In this document: piece after piece, positions 44,642 through 55,050 of the stretch | Layout of the letters: the number at the start of each line of letters is the position of its first letter | Position numbering within the stretch: the first letter of the stretch is position 1 | NCBI GenBank assembly: GCA_041622675.1 | Contig: JBFJYH010000005.1 | Span: forward strand, 1 to 64,000 | DNA length: 64,000 nucleotides | Direction: 5' to 3' | Source of the DNA: Reddybacter sp041622675 | GTDB lineage: Bacteria > Pseudomonadota > Gammaproteobacteria > Pseudomonadales > Porticoccaceae | Position numbers and translations under genes: made by a program | The notes under the pieces: generated by a model | What the model was told of the DNA's origin: nothing | The model's input: only the letters and a program-made list of their open reading frames with translations | Database searches by the model: none

Positions 44642-44836
44642 GGATTTTCTCTTATTGAGCGGTGTAGGTGTTGGTGTTGTATAAGGGACTAAATTATAAA
44701 CGGCCTATGCCGTAAAGCCTATGCCGTACAGTAAGGGCTTAAGCCAAAACCCCAAGGTCTTTGTCGATGGCGAAGATGTACGCCGCTGTATTTTCATCTT
44801 TATTGCAGACTCGACCTTCACATTAGTAACCGGATT

Positions 44837-45424
44837 CTAATCAAGATATTCAAAGACGCGCACTACCTTAACGACTCCGCCCGTGTTACTGGCAATGGTG
44901 CTCGCGTTGTCGGCTGCACTCCGGGAGACGATGCCCATCAAATATACAATGCCGCTTTCAGTGACAACTTCTATTTGACTGCCGGCAATTTCTTTATTGG
45001 CGAGTAGTTTGGTTTTTACTTTGGTGGTTAACCAGGTGTCGTTGGTGCGTGCCAGTAGCGACGAAGAGCCTTGTAGCTTTAACTCATTATAGACTTGGCG
45101 TACACCTTTGTAGTTGCGTGCAGTCGTACCAGCTAGGGTTCTCAGTTCGCTAGTCGCAACTTCTCCTGTGAGCAGTACCACCTTGTTGTAGGTGCTGACA
45201 TTGATATGCGAATGGGCCAGTTGTGGCGAGGCCTTTTTAATATTGACACCAATCAGGGTACTCATTTGCCAGTCGTCGATATCGGTGCCAATAGACGTTT
45301 CACTCGGGTTGGGCTGCACCGGATCACTGGTGACCGCGTTGATAAGACTAGTGCAAGCGGTGAAGTTGATAGCTGCTGTGAGCAGTAGGGCAAGCCGTAT
45401 TGGGGAAGTTGCTGTGGGTATCAA
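44837..45424 (-). CDS. dolP: BON-domain lipoprotein DolP
   Basis: This 195-residue lipoprotein (lipobox FTAC, Cys24) has two BON domains, near 62-118 and 127-192. DolP (YraP) sits in the outer membrane near division sites and supports envelope integrity and amidase control. The order dolP-diaA-yraN-lpoA on one strand is conserved in gammaproteobacteria. Its start overlaps the diaA stop (45421-45424). Confidence 0.93.
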   Translation of the reverse strand: MIPTATSPIRLALLLTAAINFTACTSLINAVTSDPVQPNPSETSIGTDIDDWQMSTLIGVNIKKASPQLAHSHINVSTYNKVVLLTGEVATSELRTLAGTTARNYKGVRQVYNELKLQGSSSLLARTNDTWLTTKVKTKLLANKEIAGSQIEVVTESGIVYLMGIVSRSAADNASTIASNTGGVVKVVRVFEYLD

Positions 45425-46032
45425 GAGTGTTCTCCGAATAGATGGTTTTCAATCAGATCGCAAAGGCAAAAGACACAGAGTTGGTGGATCTCCTGGATGC
45501 GGTATTGGTCATCGATGGCGACGTGGAGTTCAATGTCATTATCACCGAGAAGGTGTGACAAACTGTGGTCGCCAGTGGCAGTAAAGGCGATGATGTGCAG
45601 GCCCCGTGCATGGGCTGCCTCAACGGCACCGAGCAGATTAATGCTGGCATAGCCGGCACTGAAAAGCACCAGTACATCGCCCTCAATGCCCAGCGCGTTA
45701 ATGGGTTGTTGGTAGGGACTGGCCTGTGTCGAAATATCGTTGAGATCACCGGGGGCGGCTTCTGCCTGTAATGTCAGCGCAGCAAAACCCGGGCGCTGCA
45801 TTTTATAACCGTGGGTGAGACAGCGGCTCAGTGTAGCAGCGGCAGCATTACTCAGACCCTCCCCACAGGTGAGAGCTTTATTGCCCTGTAGTAACTGGCT
45901 GACTAGGCGTTGTGCTGCGTCTGCTAGTGGAGCAGCGAGGGCTTCGCCGACGGTCATTTTGGCCTCAATACTGCGGTGAAAAAGTTCGATCACCTGCTGC
46001 TGAGGGTCTGGGTGCTCGAGATCAGCATTCAT
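45421..46032 (-). CDS. diaA: SIS-domain DnaA-binding protein DiaA/GmhA-like
   Basis: This 203-residue sugar isomerase-like (SIS) protein binds DnaA and helps initiation. The blocks LIQGNKALTCGEGLSNAAAA-like (residues about 45-65) and VLVLFSAGYASINLLGAV are normal. DiaA resembles phosphoheptose isomerase GmhA; the genomic position between yraN and dolP identifies it as DiaA. The stop overlaps the start of dolP. Confidence 0.9.
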   Translation of the reverse strand: MNADLEHPDPQQQVIELFHRSIEAKMTVGEALAAPLADAAQRLVSQLLQGNKALTCGEGLSNAAAATLSRCLTHGYKMQRPGFAALTLQAEAAPGDLNDISTQASPYQQPINALGIEGDVLVLFSAGYASINLLGAVEAAHARGLHIIAFTATGDHSLSHLLGDNDIELHVAIDDQYRIQEIHQLCVFCLCDLIENHLFGEHS

Positions 46033-46071
46033 GACGTAACTACTATGTGAGGTGATAAGTGGGTATTCATA

Positions 46072-46500
46072 TTAGGCCTCGGGGCGAAAGGCATCGCGAA
46101 TCCAATCGATAGCACGCCTGTTTGGGTCGATGCTTTTCTGCGTGGCCTCTCCGTCGACAGTGGTCATGCAAATGGCGTCAAAGCGACAGGGTTGGGCGTC
46201 GCTGAGCCCTGTTTTTAATAGATAGTGCTGGGCGGCACTTATCAACCGCGCTTGTTTGCGAGCGTCGATACTTTGTGCGGCATCGCCGAAACTGGGGTTG
46301 CTGCGCAGGCGTACTTCGACAAACACCAAGGTCTCTTCGTCCCGGGCAATAATGTCGATTTCACCCCGTTGGGTGCGGTAGTTGCGTGCGACTATTTTGA
46401 CCCCTTGTTGGCTAAGGTATTGACAGGCGAGGCTTTCGGCACAGTCTCCTTTACTGGGTTTATGACGGTGTGAATTTGAGCGAAAGGGCAGTTTAATCAC
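46072..46500 (-). CDS. yraN: UPF0102 nuclease-fold protein YraN
   Basis: This 142-residue protein has the Holliday-junction-resolvase-like fold of UPF0102. The motif RTQRGEIDIIARDEETLVFVEVR contains the PD-(D/E)xK-type residues Glu, Asp and Glu (pattern GEIDII and FVEVR). Function in E. coli is unclear. The long N-terminal basic segment is normal. It lies 10 bp after lpoA. Confidence 0.92.
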   Translation of the reverse strand: MIKLPFRSNSHRHKPSKGDCAESLACQYLSQQGVKIVARNYRTQRGEIDIIARDEETLVFVEVRLRSNPSFGDAAQSIDARKQARLISAAQHYLLKTGLSDAQPCRFDAICMTTVDGEATQKSIDPNRRAIDWIRDAFRPEA

Positions 46501-46509
46501 GGGTTACCC

Positions 46510-48357
46510 TTAATTGTCTTTCAACTCAGGGGCGAGGCGTACTTTGCCGCGATAAAACTCTGCCCAGGGATAGCTATGTTCAATACGGTCGTTATCACCG
46601 AGGGTGAGAGTGCCAGTGTGGCCGAAAAATGGTGTTTTCGGATAGGCGCGCATCATGTCGGCCCATTGGTGTAATTGGTAGGCGTCGACGCCGAGAGCAA
46701 AGAGATTGCGATAGGTCGATTGTAAAGTAGCCGTGGGCTTGAGTTTGTCTGACACAGTGCCGGGTATGGTCCAGGGCATGGCGCTAAAGCGAATACCTTC
46801 AAGGTCGCGGTTGCGCCTGGGGTTTTCCGTGCCAGTGTAAATGTGAGAAGTGGCGTAGGTAGGTAAGTCCCCGGCGTAGTAAAAACCCAGCGTTGGTTTT
46901 AGCTGTCGTCCCTGATTGGGGTAGGCGATGATGAAAACCATATCGATATCCTGCCGCCGTTGTTCCGTCATTTCGATGTTTTTACCCAAGGTGCGACGTA
47001 ATTTATCACGGCGTTGTTTGCTGTGATCGAGCAGCAGAGCAGGTCTGACGATGGCTGAAAAATCGGTTTGTTTGAGGCTGTAAGGGGGCGCCGTGACTAA
47101 ACGGCCGCCGAGCTCAGACCAGTATTTGCTGAAAGTCTTGCGCGCGGTGGCTGCCCACTTTGTGTCGGGGGTGATCAGTAGGGCTGAGCGATGCCCTTCT
47201 AGCCACGCACGCTGGGCAATTTGGCGCGCTTCATCGTCAACTGAAAGGCCAAATTGTAGCAATTTTTTGTGAATAGGGGCGTTAGCTTGAGCGCTATCGC
47301 TCAGATAGTTGAGGCCAATAAGCGGCGTGTCAAGCTTGGGCAGGGCGGCTAGTGTCGCCAGGTTTTCTTTGCGCAGTGGGCCGATAACAATTTCGGCACC
47401 GTCGACAACAGCCTGTTGGTAGAGGCTGACAATATCGGCGCCATGGGTATCGTAAATGTGCAGGGGAGGGGTTAGGCCCTCGCTTTCAAGAATATTGTAA
47501 TAGGCACTGAGAAAGCCATCGCGGATGGCTTTTCCAGCGCGGGCATATTTGCCACTTAAGGGCAGAAGTAATGCCAGTTGGCCAGGTACGGTATTGGCAA
47601 CGGCTTCAATCTGACGTTGGCTGGATGGCGGAAAGAGAGCCGCCGGGTGGCCGGGCCAACGGCTGTGCCAGCGTTTTAATTGCTCTGCCCAGCGGCGCAG
47701 GTCGCCCTGGTATTGGCGGCCCAGCAGAGCTAGGTTATACCAGCCTTTTAAGGTGCGGTGGGTGGCGGCGGCTTCGAGTGTTTGCAACGTGGTTTCTGGG
47801 GTGTTGATCAGCAGTTGCCAAATTTTCTCATGGGTTTCCGTGATATCAGCGGGTAGAGCCTGAAGGTGGGCGAGAGCAATATATTCGAGGGTGGCAATTT
47901 TATCCTCGCCGAGTAGGGAAAATAAATCGGCGCGTTTGCGCCGCCAGTCGAGCTGTTCCTCAGGGGACATTTGGCTGAACAGGGCTTCAAGCTGAGGTTT
48001 GGTCAGCAGGTCGCGGGCCAGGAAGTAGTGACTGTCTGCAATCAGTATATCAGCGTAGAGAAGTGCGTAAGTCACATGCTGTTGCTTGGACAGTTGGGTT
48101 GTTGAAATTTGCTCAAGAGCCTGTTGGACGCGGGGCTTGTCATTGAGCTGGAGGTAGAGCTTTGCCGCTTCCATCAAAAGCGTTTCGCGCTGGGGGGAGG
48201 CACTGTGTTGTGCTTGGCTGAAAGTGGCCTCGGCACGCTGTAAGAGGCGCTCCTCAGGACTTGACTGTGGTTGTGAAGGAATAGGCATCTCGGCACAGGC
48301 CGCGATTAGGACTGTGGTAAACAATAGAATGATGTGCAAACGGGAAGTGGGGAGCAT
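46510..48357 (-). CDS. lpoA: Outer-membrane lipoprotein activator of PBP1A, LpoA
   Basis: This 615-residue lipoprotein (lipobox LIAAC, Cys21) has an N-terminal helical TPR domain and a C-terminal domain like periplasmic binding proteins (LALLLPLSGKYARAGKAIRDGF starts near 258). LpoA reaches from the outer membrane to activate the peptidoglycan synthase PBP1A. It is transcribed first in the lpoA-yraN-diaA-dolP set. In most gammaproteobacteria rsmI lies directly divergent from it; here a monooxygenase gene is in between. Confidence 0.93.
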   Translation of the reverse strand: MLPTSRLHIILLFTTVLIAACAEMPIPSQPQSSPEERLLQRAEATFSQAQHSASPQRETLLMEAAKLYLQLNDKPRVQQALEQISTTQLSKQQHVTYALLYADILIADSHYFLARDLLTKPQLEALFSQMSPEEQLDWRRKRADLFSLLGEDKIATLEYIALAHLQALPADITETHEKIWQLLINTPETTLQTLEAAATHRTLKGWYNLALLGRQYQGDLRRWAEQLKRWHSRWPGHPAALFPPSSQRQIEAVANTVPGQLALLLPLSGKYARAGKAIRDGFLSAYYNILESEGLTPPLHIYDTHGADIVSLYQQAVVDGAEIVIGPLRKENLATLAALPKLDTPLIGLNYLSDSAQANAPIHKKLLQFGLSVDDEARQIAQRAWLEGHRSALLITPDTKWAATARKTFSKYWSELGGRLVTAPPYSLKQTDFSAIVRPALLLDHSKQRRDKLRRTLGKNIEMTEQRRQDIDMVFIIAYPNQGRQLKPTLGFYYAGDLPTYATSHIYTGTENPRRNRDLEGIRFSAMPWTIPGTVSDKLKPTATLQSTYRNLFALGVDAYQLHQWADMMRAYPKTPFFGHTGTLTLGDNDRIEHSYPWAEFYRGKVRLAPELKDN

Positions 48358-48915
48358 TGTTAACTCAAAAAGTAGGTGAGAGCTTTGGCCCAGAGGGCGT
48401 AAATAAATAATGACTATGGTACAGCGCGAATTGGGGATACTCCAGATAGATAACTGTCGAATTTCTTGTCTCGGTTGATGGCCGGGTGCTTGACGATTGG
48501 ACGCAGAGGAGGGCGGATTGGCCGGTTGGGTTAGATCTCAGATAAGGGGGTAGTAATAGGCATTCGCCTTATTCTGTCTGTGGGTATATGATTTGTTGCT
48601 GGCTCGGCGTCTGCTGTTGCCAATAGATTCGCTGGGCCAAAACCATAATATAGCCGGCGTTGATTTTTAAAACGTGTTCTTGAGCTACATTATTCTGTTG
48701 AGACCAGAGCGTGCATTACAGTGTTCAATTGTTTCGATAGTGCGTGACGATACCGCCCTCTAGCGCTGGACAAATGACTGGGAATGGCAGGCCAATTCGA
48801 CGACAAGGCCTGTCGAACAGACCATTCGCCAACTACAGAATTTTGCAATTTTTAGCTTTACCCAGTGTGTGACTGAAAAATTACTTTCAAACTCAACTAT
48901 CCAGGAGATTTTACA
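48358..48915. other. Intergenic region between lpoA and the monooxygenase
   Basis: This 558-bp stretch has no gene. It must carry the promoters of lpoA and of the monooxygenase. A palindrome TTCGAC-N10-GTCGAA (48796-48817) lies about 100 bp before the monooxygenase start and could be a regulator site. No more can be said from sequence. Confidence 0.45.
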
Positions 48916-50733
<1,818 letters not shown>

Positions 50734-51052
50734 AGTCAGCCCATATCAGTAACCGACTACAGGTCCTATATAAACCTTCGGTCCCACGCCTATGCTGTGG
50801 GTGCCGGGGGTTTAAAATGCAGTGCTTAACACCTTAGATCGTTCAGTACTGTATCCCCTTGACCATCGAGATGTTCTACAAAATTTTTGCCTAATCGGCT
50901 TGGCCCACAGAAACTGATGGGCAGCATGGTGAAGCAGTGTCACCATTTTTCTTATAAGCGACAGTGCGCCTATGCTTGCCGAGGTATTGCGAGCCTATCT
51001 ACTGTATCCTTCTGCCTTAAATATTAGTCTGTAAGCGGGGGCTTGTAGCCTT
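50734..51052. other. Intergenic region before rsmI
   Basis: These 319 bases hold no gene. They contain the hairpin at 50772-50812 described separately and the leader of rsmI. Confidence 0.45.
50772..50812 (+). terminator. Hairpin after the monooxygenase gene
   Basis: A stem of about 15 bp with some G-U pairs is formed by AAACCTTCGGTCCCAC and GTGGGTGCCGGGGGTTT. It lies about 40 bp after the stop. There is no T run, so it is only a probable terminator. Confidence 0.5.
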
Positions 51053-51898
51053 ATGGCAGGAACACTTTTTGTGGTGGCAACACCCATCGGTAATAGGGAC
51101 GATATCAGTGCCCGCGCGGTATCCGTACTGCAGTCGGTCGATTTAATTGCCGCTGAAGACACTCGCCACAGCGCCCGCTTAATGAGTCACTTCCAGATTG
51201 CCACGCCTCTGGTGGCGTATCATGACCATGGCAATGAGACTCAGGGCGAGCGTATTTTTGCTGCGCTGGATGCGGGGCAGGATGTCGCCCTCATTTCCGA
51301 TGCCGGTACACCTTTAGTCTCAGATCCCGGTTTTCGGCTGGTGCGTAGTGCGCGGGAGCGAGCCTATAAAGTCACACCGCTTCCAGGTGCCTGCGCGGCA
51401 ATTACCGCCCTAAGCGCGGCTGGTTTGCCCAGCGATCGCTTTTGCTTCGAAGGGTTTTTGCCGGCCAAACAGAGCCAGCGACGCAAGGCCTTGGACTTGC
51501 TGGTAAAAGAAACCCGCACCATGATTTTTTATGAAGCCCCTCACCGTATTATCGCGGCAGTTGAAGATTTGTTAGAGATTTTTGGTGCCGAGCGTGAAGC
51601 CACACTGGCCCGGGAGCTGACCAAAACCTATGAGACTGTGCTCAATGGCAATTTGAGTGAATTACTCGCGCAAATAAAAAATGATATAAACCAGCAAAAA
51701 GGTGAGATGGTGGTGGTCGTGCGTGGCTTTGATGGCGAAGTACAAAGTGCCAAGGAGCAGGAAGAAGAACGGGTATTAAAGCTGCTACTGCTAGACTTAC
51801 CAATAAAGCAAGCCGCTAGTCTGGCGGCAAAAATATGTGGTGGTCAGCGCAACAACCTTTATAAAAAGGCACTTGATTTAAAGCAAACAGGAAAATAG
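51053..51898 (+). CDS. rsmI: 16S rRNA 2'-O-methyltransferase RsmI
   Basis: RsmI methylates C1402 of 16S rRNA. The 281-residue protein has the tetrapyrrole methylase fold with VATPIGNRDDISARAVSVL at the N-terminus, then IAAEDTRHSARL, ALISDAGTPLVSDPGFRLV and LPSDRFCFEGFLP. The start ATG is at 51053. It is usually divergent from lpoA; here it is separated by the monooxygenase. Confidence 0.95.
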   Translation: MAGTLFVVATPIGNRDDISARAVSVLQSVDLIAAEDTRHSARLMSHFQIATPLVAYHDHGNETQGERIFAALDAGQDVALISDAGTPLVSDPGFRLVRSARERAYKVTPLPGACAAITALSAAGLPSDRFCFEGFLPAKQSQRRKALDLLVKETRTMIFYEAPHRIIAAVEDLLEIFGAEREATLARELTKTYETVLNGNLSELLAQIKNDINQQKGEMVVVVRGFDGEVQSAKEQEEERVLKLLLLDLPIKQAASLAAKICGGQRNNLYKKALDLKQTGK

Positions 51899-52312
51899 GA
51901 TTCTGCCTGAATAATCTTTGACTATCCCTAGTGATTGCTTACTACAGAGCGTGCTCGCTGTGGTCATATAAACCGCTATGGCAGATGATTGAATTTATTC
52001 GCGAGGCATTAACGACGAAAAGCGGAGATAAGTCATATGGGGTTGCTGTCGATGGTGCCTTCGCCGGCCAGTGATTCAAGCAGATGACCCTTGCTAGCAT
52101 TGTATCTGGTTTAGGGGTGATTATTTTCGCCTCCGGCTCGGCTATGGTCGTAACCGAGTTGGCCGAAGAGTGAGGCGTGTTGAACTCTGCGATTGCTGTG
52201 CTGTTGGTGATGCAGACTCTACAGCTATCTTTCAGTTATTAAGGCGCTGTGGTTTTAATATAATATCGAGAACACGTTTAATCCAAAATATGAAAATAAA
52301 AGAGGGTGGGGT
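51899..52312. other. Intergenic region upstream of parA
   Basis: These 414 bases have no clear gene. A frame at about 52084-52173 would encode a 29-residue hydrophobic peptide (MTLASIVSGLGVIIF onwards) without a ribosome-binding site, so I do not call it. TATAAT-like AT-rich DNA at 52255-52270 may be part of the parA promoter. Confidence 0.45.
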
Positions 52313-53080
52313 GTGAAAAGAGTCGTTTTTAACCAAAAGGGTGGTGTTGGGAAGTCGAGTATTACCTGTAATCTGGCAGCTATTGCCGCCAATAGTGGCT
52401 TGCGCACCTTGGTGGTTGACTTAGATCCCCAGGGTAATAGTAGCCACTATTTGCTGGGTGATGCCTTTGAAGAGGCGCTGCCAGACTCGGCTGACTATTT
52501 CAAACAATGTCTGAACGGTAGACTGTCGAAAAATAACGCGATTGACTTTGTCCACGCCAGCTCTTTCGAAAATCTGTTTGTGCTTCCCGCTAGCCCGGAA
52601 TTGACTGAGCTCGAATCAAAACTTGAAAGCAAGCATAAAATTTACAAGCTCAGGGATTTGCTGGCTAAGCTGGACGATGACTTTGACTGGATATTTATTG
52701 ATACAGCGCCAGCACTTAATTTTTTCACGCTTTCAGCATTAATTTGTGCTGATAGTTGTTTAATTCCTTTTGATTGCGATGCCTTTGCGAGAAATTCCCT
52801 TTATATGCTGCAGGAAGTGATCGAAGAAATTCGCGATGATCACAATGAAGTGTTAACGATTGAGGGTGTAATCGTCAATCAATTTCAGGCGCGAGCCAAT
52901 CTGCCCAAACAAATTGTCGAAGAAATTATTAATGATGGGCAGCCCGTCTTTCCGGTGTATTTGTCCAGCTCCGTGAAAATGAGGGAGTCACATGAATGTT
53001 TTCGTCCTTTGATACATATGGCTCCAACCCATGCTCTGACACAGCAATTTTGCCAGCTGTTTGAATTGCTCAGGCGCTAA
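52313..53080 (+). CDS. ParA/MinD-family ATPase without a partner gene
   Basis: This 255-residue protein is a ParA-type P-loop ATPase. The deviant Walker A motif FNQKGGVGKSSITCNLA is at 6-22 (signature Lys9, Lys14), Walker A' is VVDLDPQGNSSH, and Walker B is DDFDWIFIDTAPAL. ParA proteins position DNA or large complexes on the nucleoid. There is no ParB gene or parS-like repeat beside it, so it probably positions something other than the chromosome. The start is GTG after GAGGGTGGG. It is not the chromosomal ParA, which stands near the origin with gidB. Confidence 0.88.
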   Translation: MKRVVFNQKGGVGKSSITCNLAAIAANSGLRTLVVDLDPQGNSSHYLLGDAFEEALPDSADYFKQCLNGRLSKNNAIDFVHASSFENLFVLPASPELTELESKLESKHKIYKLRDLLAKLDDDFDWIFIDTAPALNFFTLSALICADSCLIPFDCDAFARNSLYMLQEVIEEIRDDHNEVLTIEGVIVNQFQARANLPKQIVEEIINDGQPVFPVYLSSSVKMRESHECFRPLIHMAPTHALTQQFCQLFELLRR

Positions 53081-53145
53081 GGGCAGGTCGCTGGACGGAT
53101 TGGACATGCCGGTTTCATTGCGCTAAAACACCTTGTTACTCTAGC

Positions 53146-54018
53146 TTACTTCTGCCACCACTTCACAATAGCTTGTCCGATTTCAACGGCTGAGTCTTCC
53201 TGAATAAAGTGAATGCCGTCGACGGTGACTTCGCTTTGGTTTGCCCAAGTGCGGCAAAAATCTCGCGCTGGGCCGCGCAAAATGGCACCGGGCTCGGCAT
53301 TGATAAAGAGCTTGGGCAGGTCGCTTTGGCTCAACCACTGGCTATAGCTGTCGACAATGGCGGCGACGTCTGCGGGTTCGCCATCGATCGGTATTTGTCG
53401 TGGCCAGGTGAGCGTTGGGCGACGGTCTTCGCCGGGGTTTAAAAAGGGCCGGCGGTATTCGGCCATTTCCTCGTCAGAAAGTTTGCGAATAATGGATGCG
53501 GGTAGTACTTGTTCAATAAAGACATTGTTGTCGAGCACCATGGCATCACCCGCTGGCGAGCGGAAACCTTCAAAAATGGGTTTCATAGAGCGCGGCCATT
53601 CCTCCCACTTGATGGTTTTGACGATCGCTTCCATGTAGACAATACCTTTCATCGAGGCGCGGTGTCGGTTGGCCCAGTCAAAGCCCAGTGCCGAGCCCCA
53701 GTCGTGCAGCACCAGCGTGACATTGTCGTCTACGCCCAGTTGCTCGAGTAGGGCGTCGAGGTAATCGCGATGTTCGACAAAACGGTAGCTGTCTGGCCCG
53801 GAAGGTGAAAGCTTTTGCGAGTCGCCCATGCCAATGAGGTCAGGGGCAATGCAGCGGCCTAGAGATTCGCAATGGGGTATGATGTGGCGCCACAGATAAG
53901 AGGAGGTTGGGTTACCGTGTAAAAATACGATGGGCTCGCCTTCGCCAACTTCTACATAGCGCATATCATAACCCTTGATGCGCGCAGTTTTTTTTGTATA
54001 AACGGTATCTGTGTTCAT
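53146..54018 (-). CDS. Haloalkane dehalogenase (alpha/beta hydrolase)
   Basis: This 290-residue enzyme hydrolyses carbon-halogen bonds of haloalkanes. All key residues of the LinB/DhaA group are there: Asn36 in HGNPTSS and Trp107 (halide-stabilising), nucleophile Asp106 in LHDWGSALGFDW, acid Glu130 in VYMEAIV, and His270 in VDGIHFIQED. I chose the ATG at 54018, which gives the usual length; the longer frame upstream has no family match. It is divergent from a tesB gene with 65 bp between the starts. The natural substrate is unknown. Confidence 0.92.
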   Translation of the reverse strand: MNTDTVYTKKTARIKGYDMRYVEVGEGEPIVFLHGNPTSSYLWRHIIPHCESLGRCIAPDLIGMGDSQKLSPSGPDSYRFVEHRDYLDALLEQLGVDDNVTLVLHDWGSALGFDWANRHRASMKGIVYMEAIVKTIKWEEWPRSMKPIFEGFRSPAGDAMVLDNNVFIEQVLPASIIRKLSDEEMAEYRRPFLNPGEDRRPTLTWPRQIPIDGEPADVAAIVDSYSQWLSQSDLPKLFINAEPGAILRGPARDFCRTWANQSEVTVDGIHFIQEDSAVEIGQAIVKWWQK

Positions 54019-54083
54019 CAACGTTACCTTTTTTGTTTTATTCAAAGTGTGACTAAAAATTATTGTTAGGAAGTCAATATAGT

Positions 54084-54947
54084 ATGAACGCCACCGAATT
54101 GCTGAGCCTACTGACACTCGAGCGTTTAGATAGTAATTTATTTCGCGGGCAAAATCAGGATATCGGTGCTGTCGCTGTGTTTGGTGGCCAAGTGCTTGGC
54201 CAGGCACTGATGGCAGCCGGGGAGACAGTTGAGGGTCGGCAGGCCCACTCTATGCATGCGTATTTTTTGCGTCCGGGCGATAAAACTGTGCCGATTATTT
54301 ACGATGTTGAGCGGGTGCGCGACGGCGGCAGTTTTACCACTCGCCGGGTGGTGGCCATTCAGAAAGGTGAACCGATATTTATTCTCTCGGTCTCTTTTCA
54401 AAAAGCCGAAGCGGGGTACTCCCATCAAGTTGATATGCCCGATGTGCCAGCCCCGGAAGACCTACCCTGTGAATCGGAACTGCGCATGGCTATGGCGGAA
54501 ACTTTATCAGAGGATCGACGGACTTTTTTTACCAGCGAGCGCCCGGTCGAAATGCGGCCTATTTACCCCCATGATCTTTGGGACAAAAGTGATCGGCCAC
54601 CGGAGCAGGGGTTTTGGATTCGGGTCAACACCACAGTCCCCGACTCGCCCATGTTGCAACGGGCGCTGCTTGCTTACAGCTCCGACTTTTACTTGATGGG
54701 TACGGCGTTACGCCCCCATGGCGAACGCTTTTCCAGTGAGGGTATGCAGGCAGCGAGCCTCGATCACGCGATGTGGTTCCACCGCGAGTTTCGTATGGAT
54801 GAATGGGTGCTGTATATGATGGAGAGCACCTCGGCCTCGGGTTCGCGGGGCTTGAACCTCGGCAAGTTTTACCGTCGCGATGGCACTTTAGTGGCTTCGT
54901 GCACTCAGGAGGGTTTGATTCGACAGCCCCGTAGGCAGGCTGAATAG
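54084..54947 (+). CDS. tesB: Acyl-CoA thioesterase II
   Basis: This 287-residue double-hotdog thioesterase hydrolyses medium- and long-chain acyl-CoA. Typical blocks are RGQNQDIGAVAVFGGQVLGQAL near 24-45, HSMHAYFLRPGD, RDGGSFTTRRVVAIQ and DHAMWFHREFRMDEWVLY with the catalytic Asp. The ATG at 54084 has AGGAAG upstream and gives the E. coli TesB length. It ends in front of a bidirectional terminator. Confidence 0.95.
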   Translation: MNATELLSLLTLERLDSNLFRGQNQDIGAVAVFGGQVLGQALMAAGETVEGRQAHSMHAYFLRPGDKTVPIIYDVERVRDGGSFTTRRVVAIQKGEPIFILSVSFQKAEAGYSHQVDMPDVPAPEDLPCESELRMAMAETLSEDRRTFFTSERPVEMRPIYPHDLWDKSDRPPEQGFWIRVNTTVPDSPMLQRALLAYSSDFYLMGTALRPHGERFSSEGMQAASLDHAMWFHREFRMDEWVLYMMESTSASGSRGLNLGKFYRRDGTLVASCTQEGLIRQPRRQAE

Positions 54948-54971
54948 TTTGGGTGCTGTGAAGGCGAGAAG

Positions 54972-55009
54972 AAAAGGCGCGATGATTCGATGATCACTGC
55001 GCCTTTTTT
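54972..55009. terminator. Bidirectional terminator between tesB and the phosphotriesterase-like gene
   Basis: AAAAGGCGC (54972-54980) pairs with GCGCCTTTT (54999-55007); an A run on one side and a T run on the other let it work for both convergent genes. Confidence 0.85.
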
Positions 55010-55050
55010 ATACGCTAGATTGGGTTGGTCCTAGCTAGTTGGGGTCGGTG

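Noticed and set aside
48796..48817. Palindrome TTCGAC-N10-GTCGAA as an operator for the monooxygenase gene
   Set aside because: A single 6-bp-arm palindrome is expected by chance in such a long spacer and no regulator gene is adjacent; I only mention it in the intergenic entry.
52084..52173. Possible 29-residue hydrophobic peptide upstream of parA
   Set aside because: It has no ribosome-binding site and nothing beyond hydrophobicity speaks for a gene.
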